Shown here piece by piece: positions 35,858 to 45,214 of a stretch of DNA of 64,000 bases. This DNA is from Pectobacterium cacticida. Its GTDB lineage: Bacteria > Pseudomonadota > Gammaproteobacteria > Enterobacterales > Enterobacteriaceae. Made by a program: the position numbers and the translations under genes. The notes under the pieces are model-generated. The model worked only from the letters and a program-made list of their open reading frames with translations, had not been told where the DNA came from and ran no database searches. The stretch is from assembly GCF_036885195.1 (NCBI RefSeq), contig NZ_CP133656.1, positions 2,418,001 to 2,482,000 of the forward strand, read 5' to 3'. Each line of letters starts with the position of its first letter. Position 1 is the stretch's first letter.

Positions 35858-36574
35858 ATGAACAACCTCGTGGGGATTCTTGGCGGCATGGGGCCGGGCG
35901 CCACCGTTGATGCGATGCAAAAATTGATTAAGAACACGCCCGCGTATCGAGATCAAGACCACATTCCAATGATTGCCGTTTCGATTCCGGATATCCCCGA
36001 CAGAACGAAATGTATACTTCAACACAGTGCGTCGCCGCTAAAAAAAATGCTGCAATATATGAAAATTCTCGAAGATGCGGGAGCGGAGTGCATTATTATC
36101 CCATGCAATACCGCGCATTATTGGTTTAATGAATTAAAACAGCAATGTCATGTAGAGATGCTCAGTATCATTGACGTCACTTGTCAGGCAATTAAGAACG
36201 CCAATACGACACGCGTCGCTTTATTGGCCACAACGGCGACAGTCAAGGCGAGAATTTATCAGGATAATTTACTCCGGCTTAATATAGAATGCTATACGCC
36301 GAATGACACTGACCAACATCAGGTAATGGACAGTATTTATGCCTATAAATCTGGTGACATAATCGGCGCCTACAATAAATTATTACCAATAAAAGAAAGC
36401 TTATTAGCATCCGGCGTTGAGAAAATTATATTAGGATGTACCGAACTCCCCTTAATTTTGGAGCAAGAAGTCAGATTCTCGCCGCAATATTACGTTGATG
36501 CGACAGAGGAATTAATTAAAAAAACAGTCGAATGGTATTTTCATCGCCACCCCAGAAATGAGATTGCGGCTTGA
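35858..36574 (+). CDS. Aspartate/glutamate racemase family protein (second copy)
   Basis: Cofactor-independent amino-acid racemase (238 aa, identical length to the copy at 14793). GILGGMGPGATVDAM start, first catalytic Cys in IPCNTAHYWF and second in LGCTELP, so both acid/base cysteines are present. It is AT-richer than its paralogue and clearly diverged from it (Lys- and Asn-rich). It is divergent from the HypT-like regulator, a typical LysR target arrangement. With the DAACS symporter nearby, conversion of D- and L-aspartate or glutamate is likely. Confidence 0.88.
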   Translation: MNNLVGILGGMGPGATVDAMQKLIKNTPAYRDQDHIPMIAVSIPDIPDRTKCILQHSASPLKKMLQYMKILEDAGAECIIIPCNTAHYWFNELKQQCHVEMLSIIDVTCQAIKNANTTRVALLATTATVKARIYQDNLLRLNIECYTPNDTDQHQVMDSIYAYKSGDIIGAYNKLLPIKESLLASGVEKIILGCTELPLILEQEVRFSPQYYVDATEELIKKTVEWYFHRHPRNEIAA

Positions 36575-36920
36575 TCGATACCCAATTATTTATTCTTGCG
36601 CCGTCATCGGTAACTGCCCATGAAACGACGCGGATAAGTTTGACGATCGCGAAAATGTCGCCTCCGCATACGCCGCCAAAGGCAGCGAGATAATCAGGCG
36701 ACATGGGTGCCATCCCTGTTTAATGTGTATTTGTCCCTGAGCCAGCGATCTTTGGTTAACGGGGAGAGTCACGCCCGACCAGCGATTTCCATAATAGGCA
36801 GCGTTGGCGAGCTGAAGGATATTTTGTTAAGTCGATTCCATTTTACTTGTCAGCTGTTGCCCATCGTCTACTTCCCGCTCATTATGACAAATTAATGACA
36901 TAGCATTGACACGGCGAACC
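36575..36920. other. Intergenic region, racemase to uhpA
   Basis: About 345 bp. Two short open frames (plus 36707-36895, minus 36590-36772) have no ribosome site or recognisable sequence and are probably chance. The uhpA promoter should lie near the right end. Confidence 0.55.
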
Positions 36921-37550
36921 ATGATTAATGTGGCTTTGATTGACGATCACATCGTTGTACGATCTGGCTTTGCACAGCTACTGGCGCTAGAAGATGACAT
37001 TCAGGTCGTTGGGCAATATGCCTCAGCGGCGCAGGCGTGGCCGCATTTACGCAAACAGTCGATTGACGTTGCCGTCATCGATATCGCCATGCCAGATGAA
37101 AGCGGCCTTTCACTCTTATCCCGTCTGCGTCAACAACGCCCCGATTTCCGCGCGATCATTCTGAGCATCTATGACACGACCGCCTTTGTACAAAGCGCGT
37201 TAGATGCTGGGGCGGGCGGCTACCTCACGAAGCGCTGCGGCCCGGAAGAGTTAGTGCAAGCCGTGCGCATGGTCAGTAGCGGCGGTCTGTATCTGTGCGC
37301 CGATGCACTGCATGCCATCCGCCATCGGCAGACGCCGCCAAAAGCGTTACAGGCGCTGACACCACGCGAGCGGGAAATATTCGGCTTGCTGATCAATGGG
37401 ATCAGTGTCAAAGGTATCGCTGAACAACTCGATCTTAGCCATAAAACGGTTCATGTTCACCGCGCCAATATTCTCGGTAAATTACAGTGTGAATCCACAA
37501 TAGAGCTGGTCCATTTCGCACTACAACACCAATTGCTGACCGGAAAATAG
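36921..37550 (+). CDS. uhpA: Response regulator UhpA
   Basis: NarL/FixJ-family regulator (209 aa) that activates sugar-phosphate transport genes when phosphorylated by UhpB. The receiver domain has the acidic pair D8-D9, phospho-acceptor Asp54 (VIDIAMPDESG) and Lys at GGYLTKRCGPEEL. The LuxR-type helix-turn-helix is at about 145-200 (LTPREREIFGLL, GIAEQLDLSHKTVHVHRANILGKL). Near-identical start to E. coli UhpA (MI.VALIDDH..VRSGFAQLL). ATG at 36921; an open frame to 36906 begins with TTG and has no support. uhpB follows 3 nt later. Confidence 0.93.
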   Translation: MINVALIDDHIVVRSGFAQLLALEDDIQVVGQYASAAQAWPHLRKQSIDVAVIDIAMPDESGLSLLSRLRQQRPDFRAIILSIYDTTAFVQSALDAGAGGYLTKRCGPEELVQAVRMVSSGGLYLCADALHAIRHRQTPPKALQALTPREREIFGLLINGISVKGIAEQLDLSHKTVHVHRANILGKLQCESTIELVHFALQHQLLTGK

Positions 37551-37553
37551 CTC

Positions 37554-39131
37554 ATGCGCCGCCTGCATATCATCGGTATGACGCTGTTTCTGATTTTTTT
37601 CTACAGCCTGACCTGGCTAGCGCTATGGACCATCAGTTTCTATTTAAGCCATAACGGCCAACAGGCGACGCTACTCTTACCACAAGGGCTGCGCTTAGCA
37701 TTAATGATTTTGCTACCGCGTAAATACTGGGCGACCTTGCTACTTGCGGAAATTGCTCTCCAGATCTGGCTTATCAGCGAACAGCTCATGGTGCGCTCCT
37801 TATTACTGTTATCTCCTTTTTTAAGCCTGATGTCGGCCGTTATCACTCATAAAATCTGGCATCGCCATACGATTTACTGGCAACGACTGCTACTGTTGCT
37901 GGCAGCACTGACGCTTAACACGCTACTACACGGTCTCGTCATCGGTCCCGGATTAGCGTCGCCGTCGACACAAACGCTACTGGCTACCTTTACCGGCGGC
38001 ATCTTACTCGTCCCGTTCGTCTATTTGCTGTACGAATACATTAAGCAGCAGCACTTTCAGACGCTACTGGCACAAGAAATCCCCGATCCGCCGCTACGTA
38101 CTTCACTGTTAATTTGGTGTTCACTGTTTTTCTCTCTCGGCGTTTGCCTGCAAATGGCGTTCACCCCGGAAATGGAACGTCTACTGCTGATCTTCGTGTT
38201 TCTACCCAATGTGGTAATGGCATATAAATTCGGCTGGCAAGGCGGGGTACTCTCCGCCGTACTCGGTAGCCTGATGATTACCGCCACTCGCCAAGTCAGC
38301 GGCGCCTTTAGCGATCTGCGTGAATTGGAGATTTTTCTCGCGACACAGGCCCTGCTCGCTATTGGGCTGGGGATCGCGATTAGCCGTCAGCAACAGCTAG
38401 CACAGCGGCTCCAGCGCTATCGTCATCAACTGGAACTGGAGTTGAAAACCCGGCGCCGGTTGATGGAGCGCATTATTCATACTGAAGAGGCGGTGCGTAA
38501 GGATATCGCCCGTGAGTTACACGATGACATTGGCCAAAACATTACCGCCATTCAGATTCAGGCCATGCTGGTAAAACACAGTGCCCCTGCCGATGCAGCT
38601 CAACGTGCCGCCGGACAAATTAGCGAACTGTCGCAACGCATCCACCAGACAACACGCCAGCTTCTGCGTCAGCTACGCCCCCCGGTGCTGGATGAGATGG
38701 TACTGGATAAAGCGCTGCATCACCTGGCGGGTGAATTTGCCTTCGCCGACCGCGGTATCCAATTTCAACTAGATTATCAGCTTCCCTCGCCGCCCCGAGA
38801 TGAGGTGGTGCTGCTTACTCTTTATCGCCTGGTACAAGAATTACTCAACAATATTAATAAACACGCCTGCGCCACACAGATTACCGTCCGCCTTAGCCAG
38901 CAGAGCGAGTTGATTATGCTCGATGTGATTGATAATGGGGTCGGCCTCATACAGAAAAGCCATAGCGCGCCTGTCAGTGATAGCTTCGGTCTACGGGGTA
39001 TTGAAGAGCGCGTCCAGGCGCTAGGCGGGAGTTGGTTGGTAAAATCTGTGGTCGACAACGGGCTAACTGTGCCACGGGGCACACACATAACCGTGAACCT
39101 GCCCGCAAAATTCAAACAAAGCGACGACTAA
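37554..39131 (+). CDS. uhpB: Sensor histidine kinase UhpB
   Basis: Membrane sensor kinase (525 aa). Residues 1-275 form an eight-helix MASE1-type membrane domain. The dimerisation/phospho-acceptor domain (HisKA_3 type) has His323 in IARELHDDIGQN. The ATPase domain has the N-box LVQELLNNINKHA, G1 box DVIDNGVGL and FGLRGIEERVQALGG. UhpB acts with the transporter-like sensor UhpC: UhpC sees external glucose-6-phosphate, UhpB phosphorylates UhpA. It follows uhpA by 3 nt, so both are co-translated. Confidence 0.92.
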   Translation: MRRLHIIGMTLFLIFFYSLTWLALWTISFYLSHNGQQATLLLPQGLRLALMILLPRKYWATLLLAEIALQIWLISEQLMVRSLLLLSPFLSLMSAVITHKIWHRHTIYWQRLLLLLAALTLNTLLHGLVIGPGLASPSTQTLLATFTGGILLVPFVYLLYEYIKQQHFQTLLAQEIPDPPLRTSLLIWCSLFFSLGVCLQMAFTPEMERLLLIFVFLPNVVMAYKFGWQGGVLSAVLGSLMITATRQVSGAFSDLRELEIFLATQALLAIGLGIAISRQQQLAQRLQRYRHQLELELKTRRRLMERIIHTEEAVRKDIARELHDDIGQNITAIQIQAMLVKHSAPADAAQRAAGQISELSQRIHQTTRQLLRQLRPPVLDEMVLDKALHHLAGEFAFADRGIQFQLDYQLPSPPRDEVVLLTLYRLVQELLNNINKHACATQITVRLSQQSELIMLDVIDNGVGLIQKSHSAPVSDSFGLRGIEERVQALGGSWLVKSVVDNGLTVPRGTHITVNLPAKFKQSDD

Positions 39132-39148
39132 CTAAGAATTATTCCTAG
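39132..39148. promoter_or_regulatory. Palindrome in the uhpB-uhpC gap (possible operator)
   Basis: CTAAGAATTATTCCTAG, an imperfect 17-bp inverted repeat, begins at the uhpB stop in the only sizeable gap (89 bp) of the uhp/afu block before uhpC. It could be a UhpA-type operator that drives uhpC-afuABC. Suggestive only. Confidence 0.3.
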
Positions 39149-39220
39149 CTAACTAAAAGCTTGTCTCATCCTTTTTAATTTGCCGCGCCCTACCCTTATT
39201 TCAACGCAACGGAGAATCCC

Positions 39221-40546
39221 ATGCAGGCAGCCATGTTTTCAAAGGGACCGCTTTCACCTACTCAAATCAGCCAGCGTTATCGCTACTGGCGGCCGCGATT
39301 GCTGATTTCTATGGTCATTGGGTATGCCACGTTTTACCTGACACGTAAAAGTATCAACTTCGTCATGCCGGTGATGCAGTTGGAGTTAGGGCTAAGCAAA
39401 GGCGATATCGGTCTGCTGGGAACGTTGTTCTACCTCTGCTATGGCGCGTCAAAATTTATTTCCGGCATCGTGTGCGATCGCACTCAGGTGCGTTGGTTTA
39501 TGGGTGTTGGGCTGATGATTACCGGCGTGTTGAACATTTTGTTCATGTACTGCCAGTCACTCACCGGTTTGTTAATTGTCTGGGCATTGAACGGTTTCTT
39601 TCAGGGCTGGGGCTGGCCCCCTTGCGCCAGACTGTTGAGCAGTTGGTATTCGCGTAATGAGCGCGGCCTATGGTGGGGATGCTGGAATACATCGATCAAC
39701 ATCGGCGGCGCGGTGGTTCCTCTACTGGCGGGCTATTTGGCCGCCACATGGGGTTGGCAGTCGGCACTGCTGGTGCCCGGTATCATCGGCATTGCAATTG
39801 GGCTGTGGCTGTGTTGGCAACTGTGCGATAAACCGCAACAGCAAGGGTTACCAAGCGTCGGTCAATGGCGACGCGACGCGCTGGAACTGCGTCAGGAACA
39901 ACAAAGCCCGCCCATGCCTATGCGCCAGATTCTGTACGAGGTGATTTGGCGTAACCGTACGATCTGGCTGCTTGGTTTTTCCTACATTCTGGTGTACCTG
40001 ATTCGCATCGCCTTGAATGACTGGGGAAACATTTGGCTGTCGGAAAGCCACGGTTACAACCTGCTCAGTGCAAACGCCACACTGTCGCTGTTTGAACTGG
40101 GTGGTTTGCTGGGGGCATTGTTTGCTGGCTGGGGATCCGATCTGCTGTTTCGTGGTCAGCGCGCACCAATGATTTTACTGTTTGCTTTCGGCCTGTTCTT
40201 AACCATGACTGCGCTATGGCTGGCACCGATTCACCACAACGCATTACTTGCCGTCAGTTTCTTCAGTATCGGTTTTTTTGTTTTTGGACCACAAATGTTG
40301 ATCGGTCTGGCTGCCACGGAATACAGCCATAAGGACGCAGCAGGCACGGTGACGGGATTTCTGGCGTTGTTTGCCTATCTGGGAGCAGCGTTGGCGGGCT
40401 GGCCACTCGCTCAGGTGTTGCAACACTACGGATGGTCGGGCTTTTTTACTCTACTCGCATTGGCATCTGCCTGCATTGGGCTGCTATTAATGCCGCTGCT
40501 AATGGCAGGCGTCAGCCGTCGGGAACGTTTGATGACATCAAAATAG
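39221..40546 (+). CDS. uhpC: Sugar-phosphate sensor UhpC (MFS organophosphate:Pi antiporter family)
   Basis: Polytopic protein (441 aa, 12 helices) that binds external hexose phosphate and switches UhpB on. It matches E. coli UhpC more than the transporter UhpT: RYRYWR start, YATFYLTRKS, LFYLCYGASKFISGIVCDR, ALNGFFQGWGWPPCARLLSSWYSRNERG, LSLFELGGLLGALFAGWGSD and FFVFGPQMLIG. There is no uhpT after it. The next gene is afuA, 37 bp away, so sensing is connected to an ABC importer instead of an antiporter. Confidence 0.9.
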   Translation: MQAAMFSKGPLSPTQISQRYRYWRPRLLISMVIGYATFYLTRKSINFVMPVMQLELGLSKGDIGLLGTLFYLCYGASKFISGIVCDRTQVRWFMGVGLMITGVLNILFMYCQSLTGLLIVWALNGFFQGWGWPPCARLLSSWYSRNERGLWWGCWNTSINIGGAVVPLLAGYLAATWGWQSALLVPGIIGIAIGLWLCWQLCDKPQQQGLPSVGQWRRDALELRQEQQSPPMPMRQILYEVIWRNRTIWLLGFSYILVYLIRIALNDWGNIWLSESHGYNLLSANATLSLFELGGLLGALFAGWGSDLLFRGQRAPMILLFAFGLFLTMTALWLAPIHHNALLAVSFFSIGFFVFGPQMLIGLAATEYSHKDAAGTVTGFLALFAYLGAALAGWPLAQVLQHYGWSGFFTLLALASACIGLLLMPLLMAGVSRRERLMTSK

Positions 40547-40583
40547 CTATAACAACAGATAGATATCAACATAGGAAAATACC

Positions 40584-41615
40584 ATGAAACTTTGTACCTT
40601 AACGACGCTTATCATCGCCGGGCTGACCGTTGCCTCTATGACTACCACCGCTCGCGCCGAAGGACGTCTGGTCATCTACTGTAGCGCCACTAACGCCTTC
40701 TGCGAGGCGGAAGCCAAAGCGTTTGGTGAGAAATACGATGTAAAAACGTCCTTTATCCGTAACGGCTCGGGCAGTACCTTGGCAAAAGTCGACGCGGAAA
40801 AGAAGAATCCTCAAGCTGACGTTTGGTATGGCGGTACGCTGGATCCGCAATCTCAGGCTGGAGAAATGGATCTGCTGGAACCCTATCAGTCTAAAAACCT
40901 CGATCAGATCATGCCGCAATTCCGCGATCCCGCCAAACGCAAAGGTAACTACTCATCTGCGGTTTATGTTGGCATTCTCGGCTTTGGCGTCAACACCGAG
41001 CGGCTAAAAGAGAAAAACCTGCCCGTGCCACAGTGCTGGAAAGACCTGACCAACCCCATCTACAAGGGTGAAATTCAGATCGCCGATCCACAAAGTTCCG
41101 GTACGGCCTATACCGCGCTGGCGACTTTCTCCCAGCTTTGGGGCCAGGATCAAGCATTTGATTACCTGAAAAAACTGAATGCCAACGTGTCGCAGTACAC
41201 CAAATCGGGTATTGCGCCAGCGCGCAACGCCGCGCGTGGTGAAACCGCCATCGGCATCGGCTTCCTGCATGACTATTCGCTGGAAAAAGAGAAAGGCGCA
41301 CCGCTATCGCTTATCTCTCCATGTGAAGGCACCGGCTACGAAATTGGCGGCGTCAGTATCCTGAAAGGCGCGCGCAATATGGATAACGCCAAGCTGTTTG
41401 TTGATTGGGCGCTATCGAAAGAAGCACAGGAACTGTCTTGGAAGAAAGGCCAGTCCTACCAGATTCTGACTAATACCACCGCCGAAGCATCCCCCCTGTC
41501 GCTGAAATTGCAGGATTTGACACTGATCAATTACGACATGGGCAAATACGGCGCGGCAGATGTGCGTAAGGCGTTGATTTCAAAATGGGTTAACGAAGTA
41601 AAAATGGGGCAATAA
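40584..41615 (+). CDS. afuA: Sugar-phosphate ABC transporter binding protein AfuA
   Basis: Periplasmic binding protein (343 aa; signal peptide to about residue 25, ARA/EGRL). The fold is the FbpA/AfuA iron-protein type, but the tyrosine pair of iron-binding FbpA is not evident. Instead it has His229-Asp230 (GFLHDYSLEKEK) and Glu253 (GTGYEIGG). These fall at H204, D205 and E228 in mature numbering, within one residue of H205, D206 and E229, which hold the hexose in glucose-6-phosphate-binding AfuA (from memory). Directly follows uhpC. Probable substrates: glucose-6-P, fructose-6-P and related sugars. Confidence 0.88.
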   Translation: MKLCTLTTLIIAGLTVASMTTTARAEGRLVIYCSATNAFCEAEAKAFGEKYDVKTSFIRNGSGSTLAKVDAEKKNPQADVWYGGTLDPQSQAGEMDLLEPYQSKNLDQIMPQFRDPAKRKGNYSSAVYVGILGFGVNTERLKEKNLPVPQCWKDLTNPIYKGEIQIADPQSSGTAYTALATFSQLWGQDQAFDYLKKLNANVSQYTKSGIAPARNAARGETAIGIGFLHDYSLEKEKGAPLSLISPCEGTGYEIGGVSILKGARNMDNAKLFVDWALSKEAQELSWKKGQSYQILTNTTAEASPLSLKLQDLTLINYDMGKYGAADVRKALISKWVNEVKMGQ

Positions 41616-41653
41616 GCGCGGTTCATTCCTTTTATTGATTGTAGAAACAACGG

Positions 41654-41697
41654 GAACACGGCGACTGCTTGCTCGCATTTCGCTTAACGCCGTGTTC
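41654..41697 (+). other. Long-loop hairpin between afuA and afuB
   Basis: Perfect 10-bp inverted repeat, GAACACGGCG (41654-41663) and CGCCGTGTTC (41688-41697), with a 24-nt loop, in the 181-bp gap. No T-run follows. Such hairpins after binding-protein genes protect the 5' mRNA (malE-malF pattern), giving more binding protein than permease. Confidence 0.65.
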
Positions 41698-41796
41698 TCA
41701 GCACCGCTGATTGACCATGACCCAATATGATTCATCGACCCATACCTGTGACGATTCAATCTCATAAAACAACGCGATAAAGCACCAGGGAACCTT

Positions 41797-43875
41797 ATGT
41801 CACACATACTCACACTTTCACCGACGCCTAAGCGGGATCCTATATTCCTGTGGCTGGCGCTGATTGCGGCAACATTTTTGCTGCTGCCAGCGTGGAGCCT
41901 GGATTACGGCCTGCTGGATGCCTCACGCGATGAGCTGCTGGCCGCATACAGCTGGTCAAGCCTGAATATCAGCCTGCTGTGGTTTCTGCTCCCGCTGGGA
42001 TTGCTTGCGCGTCCGCTGTTTACGCCCGGCAGGGAACAGCGTGGCCGCCACCGTTTTGATGCGGTGTATGCCTTGCTCTGCGCGCTTTTCGTGGTCATCA
42101 GCGCCACGCTCGAAGGGCGCGGCATGGGCTATGGCACGATAGCACTGTTTATCGCACTGAGTGCGATTATTACGCTAGCGCTCTCAAGGCTTGACTGGCT
42201 GGGTGGCGATCGCTTTGTCATCGGCTCGCTCATCAGCATCATCGCGCTGATCGGCGTCTTTATCCTTTATCCCAGCATCGCCATCTTTATCCCGATGTTT
42301 ACCAACGACAGTGGCGAATTCGCGCCGCTGGCATTCATGCAGATTCTGAGTCAAACCCACATATTACGGGTGATCTGGAACTCATTTTTGCTGTCGGTTG
42401 CCGTCGGTATTGGCTGTACTTTTTTCGGTATGGTGCTGGCCATCTATACCTCGCGTATCGCCCGTCGCTCCGCGATTATCGGCCGCATTTTCTCCATCCT
42501 GCCTATCGTTACCCCGCCGTTTGTCGTCGGGTTAGGCGTAACACTAATGATGGGCCGCTCCGGTTACGTTACCGAGTTAATGGTGGCCTGGTTTGGCCTG
42601 ACCAACACCAACTGGCTATACGGTTTTACGGGGATTTGGCTGGCACAGGTGCTCGCCTTTACGCCGATGTCGTTTATGATTCTCGAAGGCGCGATGAAGA
42701 CCATTCATCCATCGCTGGAGGAAGCGTCATACACGCTGCGCGCCAACCGCTATCAAACCTTTCAACGAATTCTTCTGCCACTATTGAAACCCGCGCTGGC
42801 TAACTCATTCCTGATCGTGATCGTCCAGTCACTGGCTGACTTCAGTAATCCGCTGGTGCTGGGGGGGAACTTCGATGTACTCGCCACCCAGATTTACTTC
42901 TACATCACTGGCGCACAGTTGGATTATCAATCCGCCAGTACGCTCGGCGTGATCCTACTGCTGTTCTCACTGGCCGTGTTCTGCGTGCAATATCTGTGGA
43001 TCGGCAAACGCTCCTACGTCACGATTTCCGGCAAATCCTATCGTGGTGATGTCCAACCGCTGCCCGTTTCGCTGGTGTGGCTCGTCTGCATTCTGCTCTA
43101 CGTTTGGATAGCCTTTAATATTTTGCTATACGGTAGCATTTTCTACGGCAGCTTTACGGTGAACTGGGGCGTGGATTACACCCTGACGCTAGCGAACTTC
43201 AGCAAGCTGTTTGGACAAGGATTTAGCGACGGCGCATGGCCTTCCCTGCTGGATACGCTGTTGTTCGCAGGCATTGCCGCACCAATAACCGCGCTCTTCG
43301 GATTGCTTATCGCCTATATCGTGGTGCGCCAACAGTTTTACGGCAAGAAAGTCATAGAGTTCTCCACCATGCTGTGCTTTGCCGTGCCAGGCACCGTTGC
43401 CGGCGTATCTTATATTCTGGCCTTCAATGGCGCGCCCGTGTACTTAACGGGAACAGCCGCGATTGTCATCATTTCGATGGTGATGCGTAATGTGCCGGTC
43501 GGTATCCGTGCGGGTATTGCCGGGCTGGGGCAGTTGGATAAATCGTTGGACGAGGCTTCGCTTAGCCTGCGTGCAGGCTCGATGCGCACAGTTTTCTATA
43601 TTCTGCTCCCGCTGTTGCGCCCGGCCATTTTATCCGCGCTGATTTACAGCTTCGTGCGCGCTATTACCACCGTCAGCGCCATTATCTTCCTGGTTACGCC
43701 AGATACCCGCGTCGCCACGTCTTACATTCTTAACCGCGTGGAAGACGGCGAATACGGTATGGCGATTGCCTACGGTTCCATCCTGATTGTGGTCATGCTG
43801 GCCATTATTTTCCTGTTCGATTATGTAGTCGGCGAGGCGCGGGTTTCCCGCTCAAAAGCCAAGAATAGTGACTAA
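41797..43875 (+). CDS. afuB: Fused ABC permease AfuB
   Basis: Double-size permease (692 aa) holding two binding-protein-type permease domains in one chain, as in FbpB/AfuB. About 12-14 helices. Each half has an EAA coupling loop: EEASYTLRANRYQTFQRILLPLL near residue 310 and DEASLSLRAGSMRTVFYILLPLL near residue 590. Pairs with AfuA and the ATPase AfuC, whose gene starts 5 nt later. The sugar-phosphate role is taken from AfuA. Confidence 0.88.
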   Translation: MSHILTLSPTPKRDPIFLWLALIAATFLLLPAWSLDYGLLDASRDELLAAYSWSSLNISLLWFLLPLGLLARPLFTPGREQRGRHRFDAVYALLCALFVVISATLEGRGMGYGTIALFIALSAIITLALSRLDWLGGDRFVIGSLISIIALIGVFILYPSIAIFIPMFTNDSGEFAPLAFMQILSQTHILRVIWNSFLLSVAVGIGCTFFGMVLAIYTSRIARRSAIIGRIFSILPIVTPPFVVGLGVTLMMGRSGYVTELMVAWFGLTNTNWLYGFTGIWLAQVLAFTPMSFMILEGAMKTIHPSLEEASYTLRANRYQTFQRILLPLLKPALANSFLIVIVQSLADFSNPLVLGGNFDVLATQIYFYITGAQLDYQSASTLGVILLLFSLAVFCVQYLWIGKRSYVTISGKSYRGDVQPLPVSLVWLVCILLYVWIAFNILLYGSIFYGSFTVNWGVDYTLTLANFSKLFGQGFSDGAWPSLLDTLLFAGIAAPITALFGLLIAYIVVRQQFYGKKVIEFSTMLCFAVPGTVAGVSYILAFNGAPVYLTGTAAIVIISMVMRNVPVGIRAGIAGLGQLDKSLDEASLSLRAGSMRTVFYILLPLLRPAILSALIYSFVRAITTVSAIIFLVTPDTRVATSYILNRVEDGEYGMAIAYGSILIVVMLAIIFLFDYVVGEARVSRSKAKNSD

Positions 43876-43880
43876 GCGGA

Positions 43881-44939
43881 GTGATTACCTTGAATACTGA
43901 AAAAAACTTTGTTGAACTGAAGCACGTCACTAAACGTTTCGGCAACAACACCGTCATTGAAGATTTGAATCTGGCGATCCCACAGGGAAAGATGGTCACG
44001 CTGTTGGGGCCTTCTGGCTGTGGCAAAACCACCGTGCTCCGTGCCGTTGCCGGGCTCGAAAAACCGACGGGAGGGCAGATTTTCATTGACGGCGAAGACG
44101 TCACCGAGCGCTCAATCCAGCAGCGTGATATCTGCATGGTATTCCAGTCTTACGCCCTCTTCCCACACCTTTCTCTGGGAGAAAACATCGGCTACGGATT
44201 GAAAATGCTTGGTCGCCCGAAGACAGAAATCCATCAACGCGTTAAAGAAGCACTGGCACTGGTCGACCTGGAAGGGTTTGAAGATCGCTACGTCGACCAG
44301 ATTTCTGGCGGCCAGCAACAGCGTGTCGCTCTGGCGCGCGCGCTGATCCTTAAACCGAAAGTCCTGGTGTTCGACGAACCGCTGAGTAACCTCGACGCTA
44401 ATCTGCGCCGCAGTATGCGCGAGAAAATCCGCGAGCTTCAGCAGCAATTCGATATCACGTCGTTGTACGTCACGCACGACCAAAGCGAAGCCTTCGCCGT
44501 ATCGGACATGGTTCTGGTGATGAACAAAGGCAAAATCATGCAGTTGGGCGCACCGCAGGAACTCTATCGCCAGCCCGCCTCCCGCTTCATGGCCAGCTTT
44601 ATGGGCGATGCCAATATCTTCCCCGCTACCGTCACGACAGACAGCGTGAACATCTATGGCTATCGCATTCCGCGTCCGCAGGGTTTTGCCACCGGATTAA
44701 GCGAATCGACCGTCGGTATTCGCCCGGAAGCCATCACACTCAGCCATCAGGGCGAGGAGAGCCAGCGCTGCACGATCACGCAGATTGCCTACATGGGGCC
44801 ACAGTACGAAGTGCAGGTGGACTGGCACGGACAGTCGATGCTGTTGCAGGTTAATGCCATCCAGCTTCAACCTAATCCGGGCGACAGTTACTTTCTGCAA
44901 ATTCATCCTTACGGTATGTTCGCCCTACCGGAACAGTAA
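43881..44939 (+). CDS. afuC: ABC transporter ATPase AfuC
   Basis: Importer ATPase (352 aa). Walker A GPSGCGKTT, Q-loop MVFQSYALFPHLSLGENIG, signature ISGGQQQRVALARALI, Walker B LVFDEPLSNLD and H-loop TSLYVTHDQSEAFA. The C-terminal TOBE domain (about 240-350) contains VGIRPEAITL. Last gene of the uhp/afu block. Start: 43881 begins TTG or ATG-like in frame (ITLNTEKNF follows); GGAG is 8 nt upstream. Confidence 0.9.
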   Translation: MITLNTEKNFVELKHVTKRFGNNTVIEDLNLAIPQGKMVTLLGPSGCGKTTVLRAVAGLEKPTGGQIFIDGEDVTERSIQQRDICMVFQSYALFPHLSLGENIGYGLKMLGRPKTEIHQRVKEALALVDLEGFEDRYVDQISGGQQQRVALARALILKPKVLVFDEPLSNLDANLRRSMREKIRELQQQFDITSLYVTHDQSEAFAVSDMVLVMNKGKIMQLGAPQELYRQPASRFMASFMGDANIFPATVTTDSVNIYGYRIPRPQGFATGLSESTVGIRPEAITLSHQGEESQRCTITQIAYMGPQYEVQVDWHGQSMLLQVNAIQLQPNPGDSYFLQIHPYGMFALPEQ

Positions 44940-45214
44940 ACATAGGCAACTATATACTTGAAGTATCCGCGCCAATATTTCTTTCCGCCAACACCAGCGT
45001 TGAGGCTGCTACCGTTTCAGCCGCCTCAACGCCACTCTCGACGAACAAACGCGCACGGCCAAATCCTTATCCCGCTCGACAACGCACGAGAAAACATCGT
45101 AACTCGTAAAAAATTTCGACAAATTGCCTATTCTCTCACCGAACAGCACGATTTTAGATTTACAGCTTTGACATACCTTAGGCCCAACGCTATCATGCGC
45201 CCCGTTCACACGAT
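44940..45214. other. Intergenic region, afuC to tRNA-Asn
   Basis: 275 bp. No gene seen. The tRNA promoter should lie at the right end; TTGACA/TATAAT-like elements are weak (TTTGACATACC at about 45168, TATCATG near 45191). Confidence 0.5.

Noticed and set aside
36590..36895. Two short ORFs between racemase and uhpA
   Set aside because: No ribosome sites, no similarity to anything I recognise, and they overlap on opposite strands.
40584..44939. Iron(III) transporter (FbpABC) reading of afuABC
   Set aside because: AfuA has the sugar-phosphate residues and sits behind uhpABC; no Fur box seen.
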